Assembly: GCA_023014365.1 (NCBI GenBank)
Contig: JAEBUN010000001.1
Coordinates: 2,666,001 to 2,730,000, forward strand
DNA from: Lepiota brunneoincarnata
Taxonomy: Eukaryota; Basidiomycota; Agaricomycetes; Agaricales; Agaricaceae
Length of the DNA stretch: 64,000 nt
Direction: 5' to 3'
Each line of letters opens with the position of its first letter. Position 1 is the stretch's first letter. The position numbers were made by a program, and so were the translations under genes. This document shows, piece by piece, positions 20,880-33,700 of this stretch. Below the pieces are notes generated by a model, which did no database searches, was not told the DNA's origin, and worked only from the letters and a program-made list of their open reading frames with translations.

Positions 20880-21910
20880 ATGTCATCCTCTTGGTTTAGT
20901 AATCGCCCGCCCAACATGTCACCTCACCAGTACCAACTATTCAGCACCGTTCTACAAAAAGTCGCCAAATTCGAAGCCTTTCGCAAGCTTTCGAGGGCAC
21001 GGAAAGAGGTATTCGCTTATGATATTTCCCTAATTGCTCTGTCCATCCGGTGAGTCGCTCCCGCCGTCCATCCTCACTCAATTCCATTGTGAGTAAATCT
21101 CAGCACAGGGTTCCTCGTTGATACCATTCAAGTGCCAGAATCACTCGTAGAAGAGACATTTACCTCGCTGCTAAGTGAGCTGAGAGCGGTAGGACCTCGA
21201 ACTTGACATCGAGTGAAACATTCATATCAGAACCCAAGATCTCTGAGCAATTCGAGAATGTGCTTCATCTCTTTGAACCATCCACGAAACAATCTATCTT
21301 CGTGAACACACCGCTCCTCATCCAGAAGCTTAGAACCCTCCCGGCCATCGATCACTTACCCGTCTTCATACATCTCCCTGAACAAGGTGGTCCGGACAAG
21401 GTGAGCACCCCTTCCATCTCCCGCCTATGTTACGAAGATAAAGAATCCCGAGGTCAGCTAGATGCCCCTCCCACCCCTCTTCTGATGATACTCGAATTCC
21501 TCCAAAACCATCTTGAACTTGCTGCAGGCACAAGGCCCATACCCCTCTCCCTACGCTTGCCACTAGATCTCCCTTCGACGACGAGCGTACCTCTCGTGGC
21601 TGTCCTTCTCGACTATCTCGTGGCTTATGTCCCGGCATCAGTAGGCCAGGCCTCGTTTCTCTGTGACGTTCCTTTGGTTCTGTATCGTTGCCGCATTCAC
21701 CTACACGAAGACGGTGGAAAGGAGCACCTATTACTGCAGTTTTCATGTCCAGGGATCTTTGCAGACGATGTGAAGGGAGCGTTGAGTGTTGAGAACACAG
21801 TCTCTTGTCTCGAGACCATATTCCAACACCGTATCGCTCGGTCACTCGTGGGCAGTAGTACACTTAACGTCGAGTGGGAACGTATTACCCTCAATCGTGT
21901 AGCACTCTAA
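20880..21910 (+). CDS. Hypothetical protein, 287 residues
   Basis: Exons 20880..21049, 21104..21174, 21231..21400, 21458..21910 sum to 864 nt with consistent phases and good GTGAGT or GTGAGC donors. The third intron (21401..21457) is a multiple of three, so it could be retained without a frameshift. The protein is mainly alpha-helical and hydrophobic in patches (for example 'LVAVLLDYLVAYVPASVG') without a clear signal peptide or zinc motif. I do not recognise it. It ends 54 bp from the convergent PPWD1 stop codon, so the transcripts probably overlap. Confidence 0.6.
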
Positions 21911-21964
21911 TTGACAAAGGAAATTACACGCTACATAAAACCAAGTATCCATGAAACGTCTACA

Positions 21965-24518
21965 CTACTCGACGTCCACGTTGATAATTTTGATGTCTTC
22001 AAATGGCTTGTCCAATTTGTTCGTCTTGACATTTTCAATCGCATGCACAACTTCCAAACCTGAGAGGACCCTCCCAAATATTGTATGCTTCTTATCTAGC
22101 CACGGCGTAGCAGTCGTCGTGATAAAGAATTGCGAACCATTAGTGCCGGGACCCGCGTTTGCCATACTCACAGTGTAGGGCCTAATGCGAGCACAGGCAA
22201 TGAGACACCAAAGACCCAAAAAATTGCGCACAAAATCTAGCACCCACCGATCGTGTTTTAAATCATCACTAAACTCGTCTTCAAACTCTTTCCCCCAAAT
22301 ACTCGTCCCCCCGGTCCCATCACCAAGCGGGTCCCCAGTTTGTATCATAAACTTCGGAATGACCCGGTGGAAAACGATACCCTCAAAGTACCCACTCCTC
22401 GCGTGGCCAACAAAATTCTCCACGGCTTTTGGAGACTGTTGTGGGAAGAGTCGCATGTGAATATCGCCAAGTGTGGTATGAATCGTAGCGGAATTCGCGA
22501 CGGGAGAGGGGCCGGTAGTGTTGGCTACTGTCGCTGCTGCCACAGATTGTTCTTCGCGAGTTGGGCGTTCGTTGAAAATGTCACGGTCACCGGATTTATC
22601 CCTAGATTGCTCTGGTTTTCAGGATGATCAGAATAAGAGGGTAGTGCTTACTCGGGTTCTGAACGGGTAAACATGTAGAATCGCTGACGCTTGTAACCCG
22701 TACAGAAGAGAGTTGGATCTCGCTGGCCCTTGTCAGCAAGGATTGGGTTCGCAGAAGCAGCCATGGCCTGAACGTATGTATGAACCAGAGGAACTTTCCT
22801 AGAGGGGATGAAGCTAGACCTACCACTGTTGTAATGGCCTTCTTTGCCGGGGCACCTTGGTATAACGACAAATTCATGAACCGCAGAGCTTCATCCTTTC
22901 CGAGAAGTCGCACCACACGATTCGTCACTGTGTTCACGACTGCTCAACCCTTAGTATCTTACAAAAGAACAAATAAGAGAGACCAACTTCAACGTACCTT
23001 TAATTCCTAGGAGTGTGGGATAGATTATAAATGCACCGCTCTCGTCCCATATAACGTTGCTCCAACGAGCAGGTACACGCCCATCTGGCCCAGGGAGCTC
23101 AAACTCTTTCTCCACAGCCAGGCGCCTCCCGAACTCCATGTCCTCCACGCGATATATGGTCGTGCCTGCCTGTTGCATCTCTTGGATTGCTTCGAGTGAC
23201 TCGTCATACTTCCGTACCAGTTTCCCTGTCAGAAATGAGAATATACGGATCTGCCGATCTGGAAGGGAGAATGTGGCGAAAGATGATTGGTTAGGTGATA
23301 AGGTTACACAGGTAGGGATGGATTTTGACTAAAGAATGTAATTCAGGTGATGGGGCCCCGCGGTATTCTGAGGGTAGGACATACTTTCTTGAACTCGTAA
23401 AGGTCCGTTGAACTCTTGAACGACCACAGTCCTGGAACATTCTTAGGAAGACCCCAAGGCTCTGACGGCTGCCAATATTCAACAAACCCGCCTTCATCTG
23501 TGGAGATCACGGTATCGTACTTGTCACTGTACTGGGTGAGGAGTGAGAATTCTAGTCACGCGGACGCATCTTGGGGACGGACCGCCATGATATGGACTGG
23601 GAAGCGGTGAAGGTTCTCCACAGTATCGAGCGGCACGTCGCCACCCCGTCCATCATAAAATCGTATTACTCCCGATGTTGAGTCTGACCTACAGGGAGTG
23701 ACATGAATAATAACAAATGGCATCAACTACGCAGGCTTACACAGCTAGAAGACCTTGCGCAAGTCCTTTACGGTGCACCCAACAGCATGCATGAGGAATA
23801 TACCCAAGCTTGATGATATTGATCATATCTGCATAACATATTAGCAGCTAGTTATGACGGGTCAAACTTGCGTACCGAAATTGACAACGTCGAACACCTT
23901 CGCAGTCTGGTCCTCCGAGACCGTTGCGAAGAGCTGGCCATCCGCACTTGCCGACACGCCAGTAATGGGTGTTAAATGGGCGCGATAATGTTTCACGAAT
24001 TCAACCCCAACCTCCTGCTTCTTCCATAGCTTAAGGTGACCATCCACAGAGGTCGTGATCAAGAAGTCGGTCCTGAGCTCCAGAACTATCATTCAAAAGA
24101 CACGCACAGGCAGGAACCAGCTTACGCACTTAGTTACGACAGAGAAGTTGATAACATCCCGATGCATGAAGCTCTTGTAGTATTGCTCCGTATTGGGCAG
24201 ATGTTCAAGATAGAGTCGCTCATGGGGAAGAACTAGAGAACATCAAAATCAAAAACACAGGTGGGTTCTTTCGTTGTATTCCTTTGAGGGCTCAAAAGCA
24301 TCAGGGAAGAAATAAGACATACCCTTGCGTTTCTTTTTCTTTCCATCCTCAGGCGCGCCCACTGGAAGGGGCATGGGCCCGACGTCGTCATCATCCGAAT
24401 CTGATTCCTCCATTTTGGGTTGTTTTTCTGCTGAGGCGTCCTGGTTTCCGTCGTCGTGCACCTCATATCGGGCGCGTTTCCCGAGAACCGTATCGTCCTT
24501 CATGTCGGAATCGGACAT
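21965..24518 (-). CDS. PPWD1: WD40-repeat cyclophilin, PPWD1 type
   Basis: Spliceosome-associated peptidyl-prolyl isomerase with N-terminal WD repeats and a C-terminal cyclophilin domain. Eleven exons: 24323..24518, 24130..24232, 23876..24072, 23741..23828, 23583..23688, 23385..23531, 22998..23328, 22824..22939, 22652..22767, 22248..22601, 21965..22181. Total 1971 nt, 656 residues, close to the human protein. Landmarks: acidic N-terminus, '[16 protein letters not shown]', '[17 protein letters not shown]', '[13 protein letters not shown]', '[11 protein letters not shown]', '[10 protein letters not shown]', then the cyclophilin core '[15 protein letters not shown]', '[16 protein letters not shown]' and '[14 protein letters not shown]', which includes the usual active-site Arg, Phe and Gln. 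The start at 24518 was chosen because it begins the acidic region; an upstream in-frame Met would add an unrelated hydrophobic segment. Confidence 0.94.
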
Positions 24519-27500
24519 GATGAAGGAGTTGGAATGAACAAGCAACAAGACAACGAACGCAAATACGATTAAATACTTGAGCTTACTTTTCATTCGAGCC
24601 CAAACCTCAAGGCCTCATACCTTGCACTCAGGTCCTCTGCTTCCTAAACCTTGAAGAACCCAATCATCACCACCATGGTGATTGGACTCTAGCTGTCTAG
24701 CATGTCCAGTGCTCCCGAAAAAGTTCGGGAAACACGATTACATCCACCAACTCTGAGTCCCAACCGGTCGCGGGGTAATTATGCGATTTAATGCTGGCGC
24801 TTCTCGCATAGAGTCGGATGAAACATCGTAAATCATTGCCATAAAGCGATCAGCTGTAAATTTATTTCGGCTCGAGATTTCTCTCTCTAACCGCCATCGC
24901 CACTGCCAACCGGAGCCAAGCTAGGTAGTCCCGTAACGGTGACCTTCCGCCAAGCCCGAGACATCAGTAGTAAATGTATATGATTTCTCCTCTCTCCCGT
25001 TTCTCCCATATCCCGGTAATGATATTTACTGGTGCGTGAGCGTCCGTATCGGGCCGTCGTGGTTAACAATGCATTTTACCCGCTTGGTTGGCACCTGGGA
25101 CCGTTTCAGTAAACTGGAACTTGACGTCAACAAGATTGGAGCTCCCAAGTGCTAACTTTATGAAGATGGATATAGTTCGTGGGCTCAACTCCTCTATGCA
25201 GGCAGGATTCCCTGTCGAGCGTGGCGACAATGCTGCAACGGATGGTCTCCGGAGTCACGGCTCCTTGCGGTCACTGGTCAAATACCCACCGAGAAATAAG
25301 CCTCAGTTGAAACCCGAGATCATGTCCTGGCACCTTCGGTCGTAGCATCAGCTGATTGCGGGCCCCAGCGAAGACCGTCTACCTTGACTCACGTTGTAGC
25401 ACCCCGTATCAATTGATAGGAATCGAGCCACGTTGACTCATTCTTTTTCTTCGGGGCCAAGACCAGATGCCATTCACCACCCCCGCGTGCAGCAGAGACC
25501 ATGTCTAGAGACCAGAATAACTATGTCGGCCAGATCGCTCCTTGCTTCGAAACCTGGTGTCACCGTCGATTTACAGGCCCACTGGTTACCCATATGCAAT
25601 CTTTACAGGATTCTCGCACCTTTCCTGGACGAAGGATGTCGGTTAGGGGACGCTCGGGAACTGGCAGATATTTCATACTCCCTGGACTGGGACTCGATAC
25701 GCAGGCCTTGAGCCTGGGCTTGGGCCTGATCTTAACATTCACAACGGCTGGGTTGGCCCGCGTTGACGAGATCTTGGAAAAACCCTCATGACGCCTAACT
25801 CTGGCCCTGGCAGGTGCATCGAGCTGCTTTCGTGCGTGATATTTCATTCACACAAGCAACATGAATCATTAGCCAGGCCTTTCCCAGAGTCCAGACAAGA
25901 AAAGGATATAACGGTGTAAAGCGAGTGTCGCGTTAGCAACAAAAATGATACAAACGAGTGCAACCGGCGAAACGGTTGCTAGGCTCGTCTTCTCGACCTT
26001 GCGGAAGTAGGAATACAACTCCGGGTGAGTGAGGGACCGTAGAGAAACTTTAGAAAGAGAGTGAAAGAGAGAGAGTGAGAGAATGAAACTGTGGATCAGG
26101 AAACTGTAGTCTGTTACGCTGTAGCCTATCGGAGGTCTTATGGCAGCGGAGACATCCTCGTCGTTGGGAGCTCAGGTATCTAAGTACAAATGTGCTACTT
26201 AAATACCTAATGAAAATGTGTGCAGGGCCGGATTCTGCGCGCAGGCGAGTTTCCTCCCTCACAACGGGTGTTTAGTGTCTTTTTCGGTATGGGTAGCGGC
26301 TCGGCATAATACATTGTCCCAACTTTTGTTCCCGTTCTTCCACCGTTCTCCAAACGGGGAATTAGGACGCGAGGATCGCCAGGAACTGCTTCCAAGCGTG
26401 ATGACATATTCACGGAAAACGCACTGTGTTTCTCGATCGAAGAGCAGTAGTCACAGTAAACATCGTTAATCAGCCGACGTGTATTTCTGGGGGTGTGGTA
26501 GTAACTTTTCTTCTGGTGAGAGCAGGTTCATGTGACCATATATCACAATATATTGTACCGCATACCCTTTCCGGGTCCAAGGACTGCGGCACCGGATCAG
26601 TATCGCGCACTCGGTCCTCAACGATCGAGAGATGCTATGCGCATCTCTTTCCATGTAAGATCTTTTAGGATGCAATACAGGGTAGCGAAACAATCGGTCG
26701 GAATGCGAGAGTCGGATTTACAATCATACTGGACAAGAGTCCTTCCGGAAAAGGAGTCGAGCCCAGCAGGGGTCAAGGTCTCCGTATCTACCCTTTGGAT
26801 ATTGCCCCCGCTCCCCACGACAAACTCGCTGTTCGGTGGTAATCATTCTCAGCGCCGACCGAGAAAAGGAGGATACAGGACGGAGAAATTGCCCTACCAA
26901 CACGGTCCTCAAACCCGAGATGACTCGTCATTACATGTTCGTTTGGGTTGCAGAGGGAGGGGAGTTTAATGGCAAAGAGTTCGCTCCTCCAGATCTCCCT
27001 ATTGGCTGCCGTTAGTCTCATGCCAAAGACTAGGAATGAGGAGCTGGATCGAGCAATCACAGGCGTTCTGGAGAAAGGAGAAGGGAGAAGGGAGAAGCGG
27101 TAGTGGGTGTTCCCGATGCTTCTAGGTCACCGGAGCTCGAAAAACTCGATATCCATCCTGTCGCTTATTTGAATGTAATGAGAAGGAGTGGTGTATGGAC
27201 GAGGTACGGCGGGACTTGGGTTCTAGGAACCAATTCATCGTCGCGCAGAGGATGGACAACGTATTTTACTCACTAAAATAGACGGGTAGAACTGTTTCCC
27301 AGCCGGAGTATGAATTAGTATGATTCTGTGAGTTCCGTTCACATCATGATCAAGATGAACGAATAGGCAGGCCAAGAAGAACATTGATTCTATCGCTCGG
27401 AATTATTCATAGGAAGAGACTGCTCTGGTGTCACTTAAAAGCAACTGGTCAACCTCTCGGATACCTGACGCTATCGACCTGTCTTGATTGTGGTTGCAAT

Positions 27501-28889
27501 CAGTCCACAGAACAAAATCAACGAATTTTAGGTTCCCTCACCAGTGATGCACGAAACGACCCTCTGTGATTTCGCTGCATAGGATGGAGGCGCAATAGAA
27601 AGCGTCGTGCTCGACTGGAATGTCCCAGAATATCCTGTAATTTCGCCACTGGAGATCAAGGCGTGTTGAGGGATCATAGACGAATAGTGGTTTATCCCTC
27701 GTGGGATCTGACTTCGGCGCGAACCACCAGTATCTTCGGGGTCTTAGTTTATCCGTATAAATATAATGTACGGCCCCATGCATAGCTGTGAATAGGGAGG
27801 GATTTCGCTTCCATGGGTTATTTTGAGAGGTACTAAGCGAATACCGGACAAAGTCTTGTCCACCATCTTCGCGCGAATAGCATCTCTTCGAGCTCCGGAG
27901 TGGTGCTCGCAGCAAAAATATCAATCTCAGGAGAGAATGTATACTGGGACCAGGCCAACACGTTCATCTAGCCCGTCCGTCATTTTGAAACCTGGTGCCA
28001 CTGTCGGCGGACCTGAGCAGTCACACAACCATCTTTCAGGACATTCTGGTGTAAGACTTTACAGGGGTCCTAGCACCTTGAATGGATGGGAGAGGTCTAA
28101 AATTTCCAATGAAGATATCGTAGGAGAGGGAGGATTCGGGCATGGCAAAGGGCTGATGGAGGGATCGATATCGGGGTTCAATATTGATCCAGAGCCCAGC
28201 GTGCGGCAGGTCTGGTCCCGCGCTCAAAAGGCCATGAAAATGCAATGGCCGACTTAGTTGCATAGCGAAGCCAGGAGCCGGGAGTATCGGGTGGAAGGTA
28301 GAGTACGGTGTGTTGAAACACGAGCTAGGCTACAAGAGAGCAAAGAAAAGAGGATATAAACCGTGTGATATAAGCATGTTGCTAGACTGGTTGATAAGCG
28401 TTGTGAATTTCCTGCGTTGGGTTGCTGATCGTAAACTATACTTCAACAATAAAGCATCACATCGGAGAGACTGGGGCTGGGTCGTCGTTGCACTCGGCGG
28501 GAGACTTTTCAGAATGGGTCGACCCGGAGGGCGAGGTTCCCAGTAGCTAGTCGTTGGGACCCCCAGTGACGAAGAGAATTGCCCAGGTGGATAGAGAGTA
28601 AAAACAGGCTCCCGCAGATATTGCGTTTGGAAGGTAAGGAGAGCTTTTGTGTTGGTTTCCGGGGAGAAGTTTTTACTGCCGAGATTTCCAGTAAATTTGA
28701 TGTCCTCATCGACGATCTGGATATGACACGAGGGGGCGGTGGGGGAAAAGGCGGGGGCTGGTACCAGTTTTTGTTGTGTTGCTCAAAATACACAACCATT
28801 CCTCAAGTCCGGGAACAGGACTGAGGTGTTTCAGTACACAGGCCAGTGACTTATGTGACAAACCCTTCCTTTCATCACATCGTCCATCA
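24519..28889. other. Gene-poor 4.4 kb, no supported gene
   Basis: I found no pair of splice-joined open frames with a recognisable domain. The longer frames (for example 25433..25791 plus, 27538..27924 minus, 27823..28257 plus) overlap on opposite strands and have no motif. A minus-strand frame at 27538..27924 contains an aromatic-rich run around 'PRRYWWFAPKSDP' that could be a gene relic. Short purine-rich repeats occur near 26050..26085 and 27070..27100. No transposase or reverse-transcriptase motif was seen. Confidence 0.45.
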
Positions 28890-30595
28890 ATGTCTGCACC
28901 AGAATTCACCGAGCTCGCAACATCAGACACCTCCTGTCGTATCCTCGTAGTCTCACCGTCCCTCTCGCAAGCGACTGCCCTCATCAGCCGTATGTCGTCT
29001 CTCGACGCATGATACGTGTCTCGAGGTTTACTCTTTCGACCGTCACCTGCGGGGCCTCGCGTTTTATGTCTGGTGGCGTTTATAGGCATCCAGACACTGG
29101 GGAATGCCTCTTCTCCGATAGTCGGTGATGGTAGTGAGAACAGGACAAAGGATCTACTCTCGCCAGATCTCGTAAAGGTTCCCTGGACGATCAAAAACAA
29201 GTATTATTCTGCTGATGTGCATTTTGCGGCACATCCCATGCGTGGACTTGCGCCATATTTATTGCAGAATGTATCTGCAATGATCTTTGTCTGGGGAAAT
29301 GGTGAGGTGCGTATGTAACTCCCGATATTGCTGTTCATTTGTCTCATGTATTCAATATGTAGGGATACAAACATCATGTTGAGCGATTGTCTCAAGACAT
29401 GGGTGAACACGAGCCAGATGTTTTGTTAGCGGTGCGAGTAAAACTTGATGGGGCACCGAGCGAGCCTGCAAGCGAAAGGGAGCGGGAAGAGGATAACTCC
29501 ACCATCGACGGATTCTTATCAAGTTTTGGGTTTGAGTACATTGACGCTAAAGAGGGTGAGACTGGACGAGTGAGAGAGAGAGAATATGTGGAGGAAGGGG
29601 ACGATGGTAGGTTCAAGCGGATTGATTGTTTCTACGCCTCAGAATTATTTTGTTGATGTGTTACCAAAGGTATTCCGAGTCTTCCCCGTGTCCTCGACGC
29701 CCTTAGTACGATCATGTGGCCCTCGATGAGAGCACGAGAGGGAGACGCGCAACCGGGGAAGGGGCGGATACAGCGCGACCCTAGCTTGTTCGAATGGGGA
29801 ACAGGTGGCTCACGAGACGGTGATTTGGCTCTTGTGGGTGACTTGGTGGCCGGCTCAGGCTCGCAACCCTCCGCTAGGGCGCGGCGCTTGCAAGGCGAAA
29901 TAGATGAGCTTACAAGATGGCTGGAAGATGAAGAAAAGGACGGAGACCGTGAAGATCCGTGGAAGGTGGCCGCTAGCTCGGACGTAATCGCTTCGTCTCC
30001 TCTCGGGGATGGAGAATTTTTGATCCCTTCCTCTACCTCTTGCCGCAATGTACAAGATTCATCAAAATCGCCGACATTGGCCGGGTTCGATGATGATTTT
30101 ACGGTGTTCGTGTCTGCCCCTGCCCCTGGAGCGGAAGGGTCTGGTTGGTCAACCCCGGTGGAGGGTGGGACTGAAGATCGGGAGAGACTGAAGCCCTCGG
30201 GAGGCTTGAGGTCATACAATTCCCTGGGGTCTATCTCGGACTTTGGGGGTTCGGAGGGGGGCAAAGACGCGGGCGTAATTGACGATGGCGAGGGCGAGAG
30301 CGAAAATCTGCCTACACGGAAACAAATCCTCGAGACGTCCTCGAAAATTTTCGGGAAGAAAGTCCAGTCTTCTTCTTCCCAAGCAACGCTGGATGCCGAA
30401 CCCCGTAGAGAATTTGATGCGGAAGACAAAGAATTCGATTTGGCGCCATTTGATCTGTCTAGAGTGTTTGGTGCGCTTCGGGAAATGAAAGAAGAGATTG
30501 CAGGGATAGAAGACGAAAGCGAGCGACGGAAGGCTTCAGCACGTGTAGCATTGGGACTTGTGTATGGATTAGAAGCTGAAGGCGATATTAACTGA
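28890..30595 (+). CDS. AAGAB: Alpha/gamma-adaptin-binding protein p34-like
   Basis: The family (human AAGAB, yeast Irc6) chaperones assembly of AP-1 and AP-2 clathrin adaptors and has a small-GTPase-like fold. Exons 28890..28989, 29086..29306, 29363..29606, 29670..30595 total 1491 nt, 496 residues. Early strand 'CRILVVSPS', then 'VPWTIKNKYYSADVHF', corresponding to the family hallmark 'PWTI.NKYYSA'. The C-terminal helical block 'LSRVFGALREMKEEIAGI' with 'VALGLVYGLEAEGD' matches the conserved end of AAGAB. Between them is a long acidic, Ser/Gly-rich linker that makes the protein longer than the human one (about 315). The long frame on the opposite strand over the last exon is a shadow. Confidence 0.82.
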
Positions 30596-30770
30596 TACAA
30601 TTGTATGTAACATACGAGACTGCAAATTGCACGGTTGCACCATGGAGGAATCTCCCTGGATGAAGACCCTTTTGTGGGCGTGGGACATGTGAATCCGAGG
30701 GATACCCGAAAAGAAGAGCCAAGTATCTCCTCGTCCCCCCGTCCTGCCCCCCCCCCTCTCAGTTCTACCA

Positions 30771-33700
30771 ATGCCGTCCCAGGAGCTACCTCCTGATTCT
30801 ACTCGTCCCTCGGTTATCAAGTCAAAATCATCCCCTTGGCTCCCTCGCCTTCCTTCCAAAGAACCTCTCTCTTCTGTTCATGGCGTAAGCGGTATGCCTA
30901 ACAGAAAACGAAATTCGGGGTTCGTTCCGTCAAGTCCTCTTACACCGTCTACCCCCTCTCTCCCATCGCCTGCTTCCTCCTTGCCGCCTCCCCGGAACCC
31001 TGCTCTTACTGAATCGACCGTTGCTTACCGCCCACCTCCTTTACCTCCAAAGTCCTGGAGTCGACCATCGACTGCCAGTTCACGCGAAGATGTTACCCCT
31101 TGGGAATTCCAGTCAGGCTCATTTGAATCGACGCTCAGCAGCCCTGTGATCGACAAATCCGACAGGGTGCCAACACCAACGTTGAAATCCAAACCTTCTT
31201 CTGTCCATTCTGGGCCATCCTCATTAGGATCAACGCAACAACCCTCCGAACGATCGCGCTCGTCCTCAACGGCGACAGGATTAGTGGAGGACGTTACGCC
31301 TTGGGAATTATACCCCCCCATACCCGAGAAAAATACGAAATATCACATTCCGATGCGGACCGCTCCAGCGCAGACTCCAACGTCGACAGTTGCGCCACCC
31401 CTCACCGCGACAGGACTGGTGGAAGATGTTACCCCTTGGGAGCTAGTTCCTCTACCTCAGGAGGACTCGTCAACCTTGTCGCTACACACCCAATCCACAA
31501 CTTGCATCTGTCGATGAAACATCGACCTTGGTTTCCTACTACGAAGCGACACCTCATCGCGTTCAGGCACTCTCACAACTTCCACTCTCCGCCCCATCGC
31601 TTCTTTCGGGGGCGACATCTTCCCAAGAGTTCCAGCAGCACAAAATTCAGAAAACTGGGCCCACGGAAGACGTAACACCCTGGGAACTCGAACCAGGTCC
31701 AGACCATGCTCCAAGGCAAAAAGATGGCGCCGAGCCGCAGTTATCATCAAGCCGAGGGCGCTCGTCTCTGACCATGGCGCAGGTGGAGGAGGTGACTCCC
31801 TGGGAGTTGTATCCGGCCCCGTCCACACCCCCGCCCGAAGCCACAACGAGTGGGGTGAATGGACCCAACTGTCAACGAGGACACGGTCCTTAACAAAAAG
31901 AGCATGCGTCCTGTGAGTTAAACGTTGACGTGATATAGCGAGTCGGGTCCATTTAAGCTGGGTTTCATCGATACACATACTATTGGCTGGGCCGTGGCAA
32001 TTGATCTTTGTTTACCTTTGCTAAATAATTTACGATTCACTTTGAAAAAGAGCACCTTTCATCTTAAACTGTTCGCAGTCTCTTTTAGAACGACACTGAC
32101 AAGATGCGTTTCTTTTTTCTGTAGGGTCGCCCTCCTTCCACTAGCGGATCCTCCAAAACTTTATCTGACCTTGGTTTTGTTCGTCCGCGTAGGAGTACTG
32201 GAAAATCCTCCAAGAGCCGACAGTCAGGTGGCGCGCAACTGGCCGCGGTGCCTCATCATCCAGTGCCCCCTTCGAATGTTCCTGTCCAGCCCTCACGCCC
32301 ACATGTATACGACCATCAACACGACACGGACGACGAGGCGCCTCGTCGGGTTTCTTCTCGATCCCGCGCACCCTCAGTGACCCAAAGGCCTGGAGTAAAA
32401 GCCTCGAAGCTCGTTCAGCGGGCCAAACAACCCCCCTACCTGCCCCTGCCCTGACGAAACCATCCGCATCTGACCCGGCATCGAAATTGAAATACAGGTT
32501 CTCGACCGCGGACCGGTTAATTCTGCGCGAACTGCGATTTGCGCAAGATGCACACGACGCAGAGTTCATTATTAGGGGCAAGGGGCATCCTCAGCAAGGT
32601 GGTGGTGTCACTCCCGGCAAGATTCACCATGCATATCGTGATGATCTTGCTCCCTATCCGCGGTGTTATGAGTCTAGGATACAGGATTTGTGAGTGTATG
32701 GTTCAGTTTTACTTGTTTACCTGTCTAGTTGTCGTACGTTCCCCCGAGGAGGGAACGCTGATACCTGATCATATGGTGTGCCTTGTTGCTTCTTGGGGGA
32801 GCTTCTTGGCATACTTTGTTGACATCCTTCCCGCACCGCTCAATCTTCGACCGATATTGACTTAGAGCGCTGCAGGGACATTTGGGAGACACTCCTTTGT
32901 AATCAAATGTGTGAGAGCTGGACGTGGCATGTTTTCCGGACCCCTCCTACCAAAGTGTGAGCTGTTTCTTAAGGCCATGATGGCCCAGCCGTTTACCGGG
33001 TTTCTGACGATCATTTCAGGCTGGACATTGGCTGTGGTGAGCCGCAAGATAATATTTATTTATGCGGAGGTATTGAATGGCGTGATAGGCACTGGCACAT
33101 GGATATCAAGCGTCGCGATGATCTGGCCGGTGAGTAATATCTTCGTAACTATCAGAGAAGGAACCATCATTTATTGGCGTCGCTCAGGATTGCCACTTCT
33201 GGGGTACGACCAAATCGCATCTTTACAGGTTTACGTTTTGCTCATGAAACAATGTCATAGGTATTGATCTGGTACCTACGCAACCCGATTTTCCGAAACT
33301 TGGAGAGCGAGATTTGGCAAGCAGGGTCAAGTGGGTGCAGGCTAATTTGTACGTCCGCTGAGGTTTCATTTCTGGCTTTATTCGCTTAACTCAATTCATC
33401 CAAACCCGAAACAGTCTTGAAGGACTCCCATTCGAGAATGAACAGTTCGACTTTGTGTGAGCGTGCTTCTTCGTAATTTGGTGAGCTACGGTCCGACCCA
33501 ATAACTTTAGCCATGTCAAGAGGATAGCACTCGGTGTCCCAGAAAACAAAGTATGTAGAACCTGCCTGCTGCCTGCAGGAGCGAGATGTCCTGACCGTTA
33601 TTGTTTCCAGTGGGATGCACTGTTTGAGGAGTGTGCACGTGTCCTTAAACCAGGGGGTGCCCTTGAGGTGGGTATCTGGCCACAACTGAAAACCAGCATC

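Noticed and set aside
24519..28889. Transposable element in the gene-poor region
   Set aside because: No DDE, reverse-transcriptase or helitron motif, no long terminal or inverted repeats noticed by eye.
29632..30771. 379-codon minus-strand frame
   Set aside because: It is antisense to the well-supported last exon of the AAGAB-like gene and has no domain; a compositional shadow.
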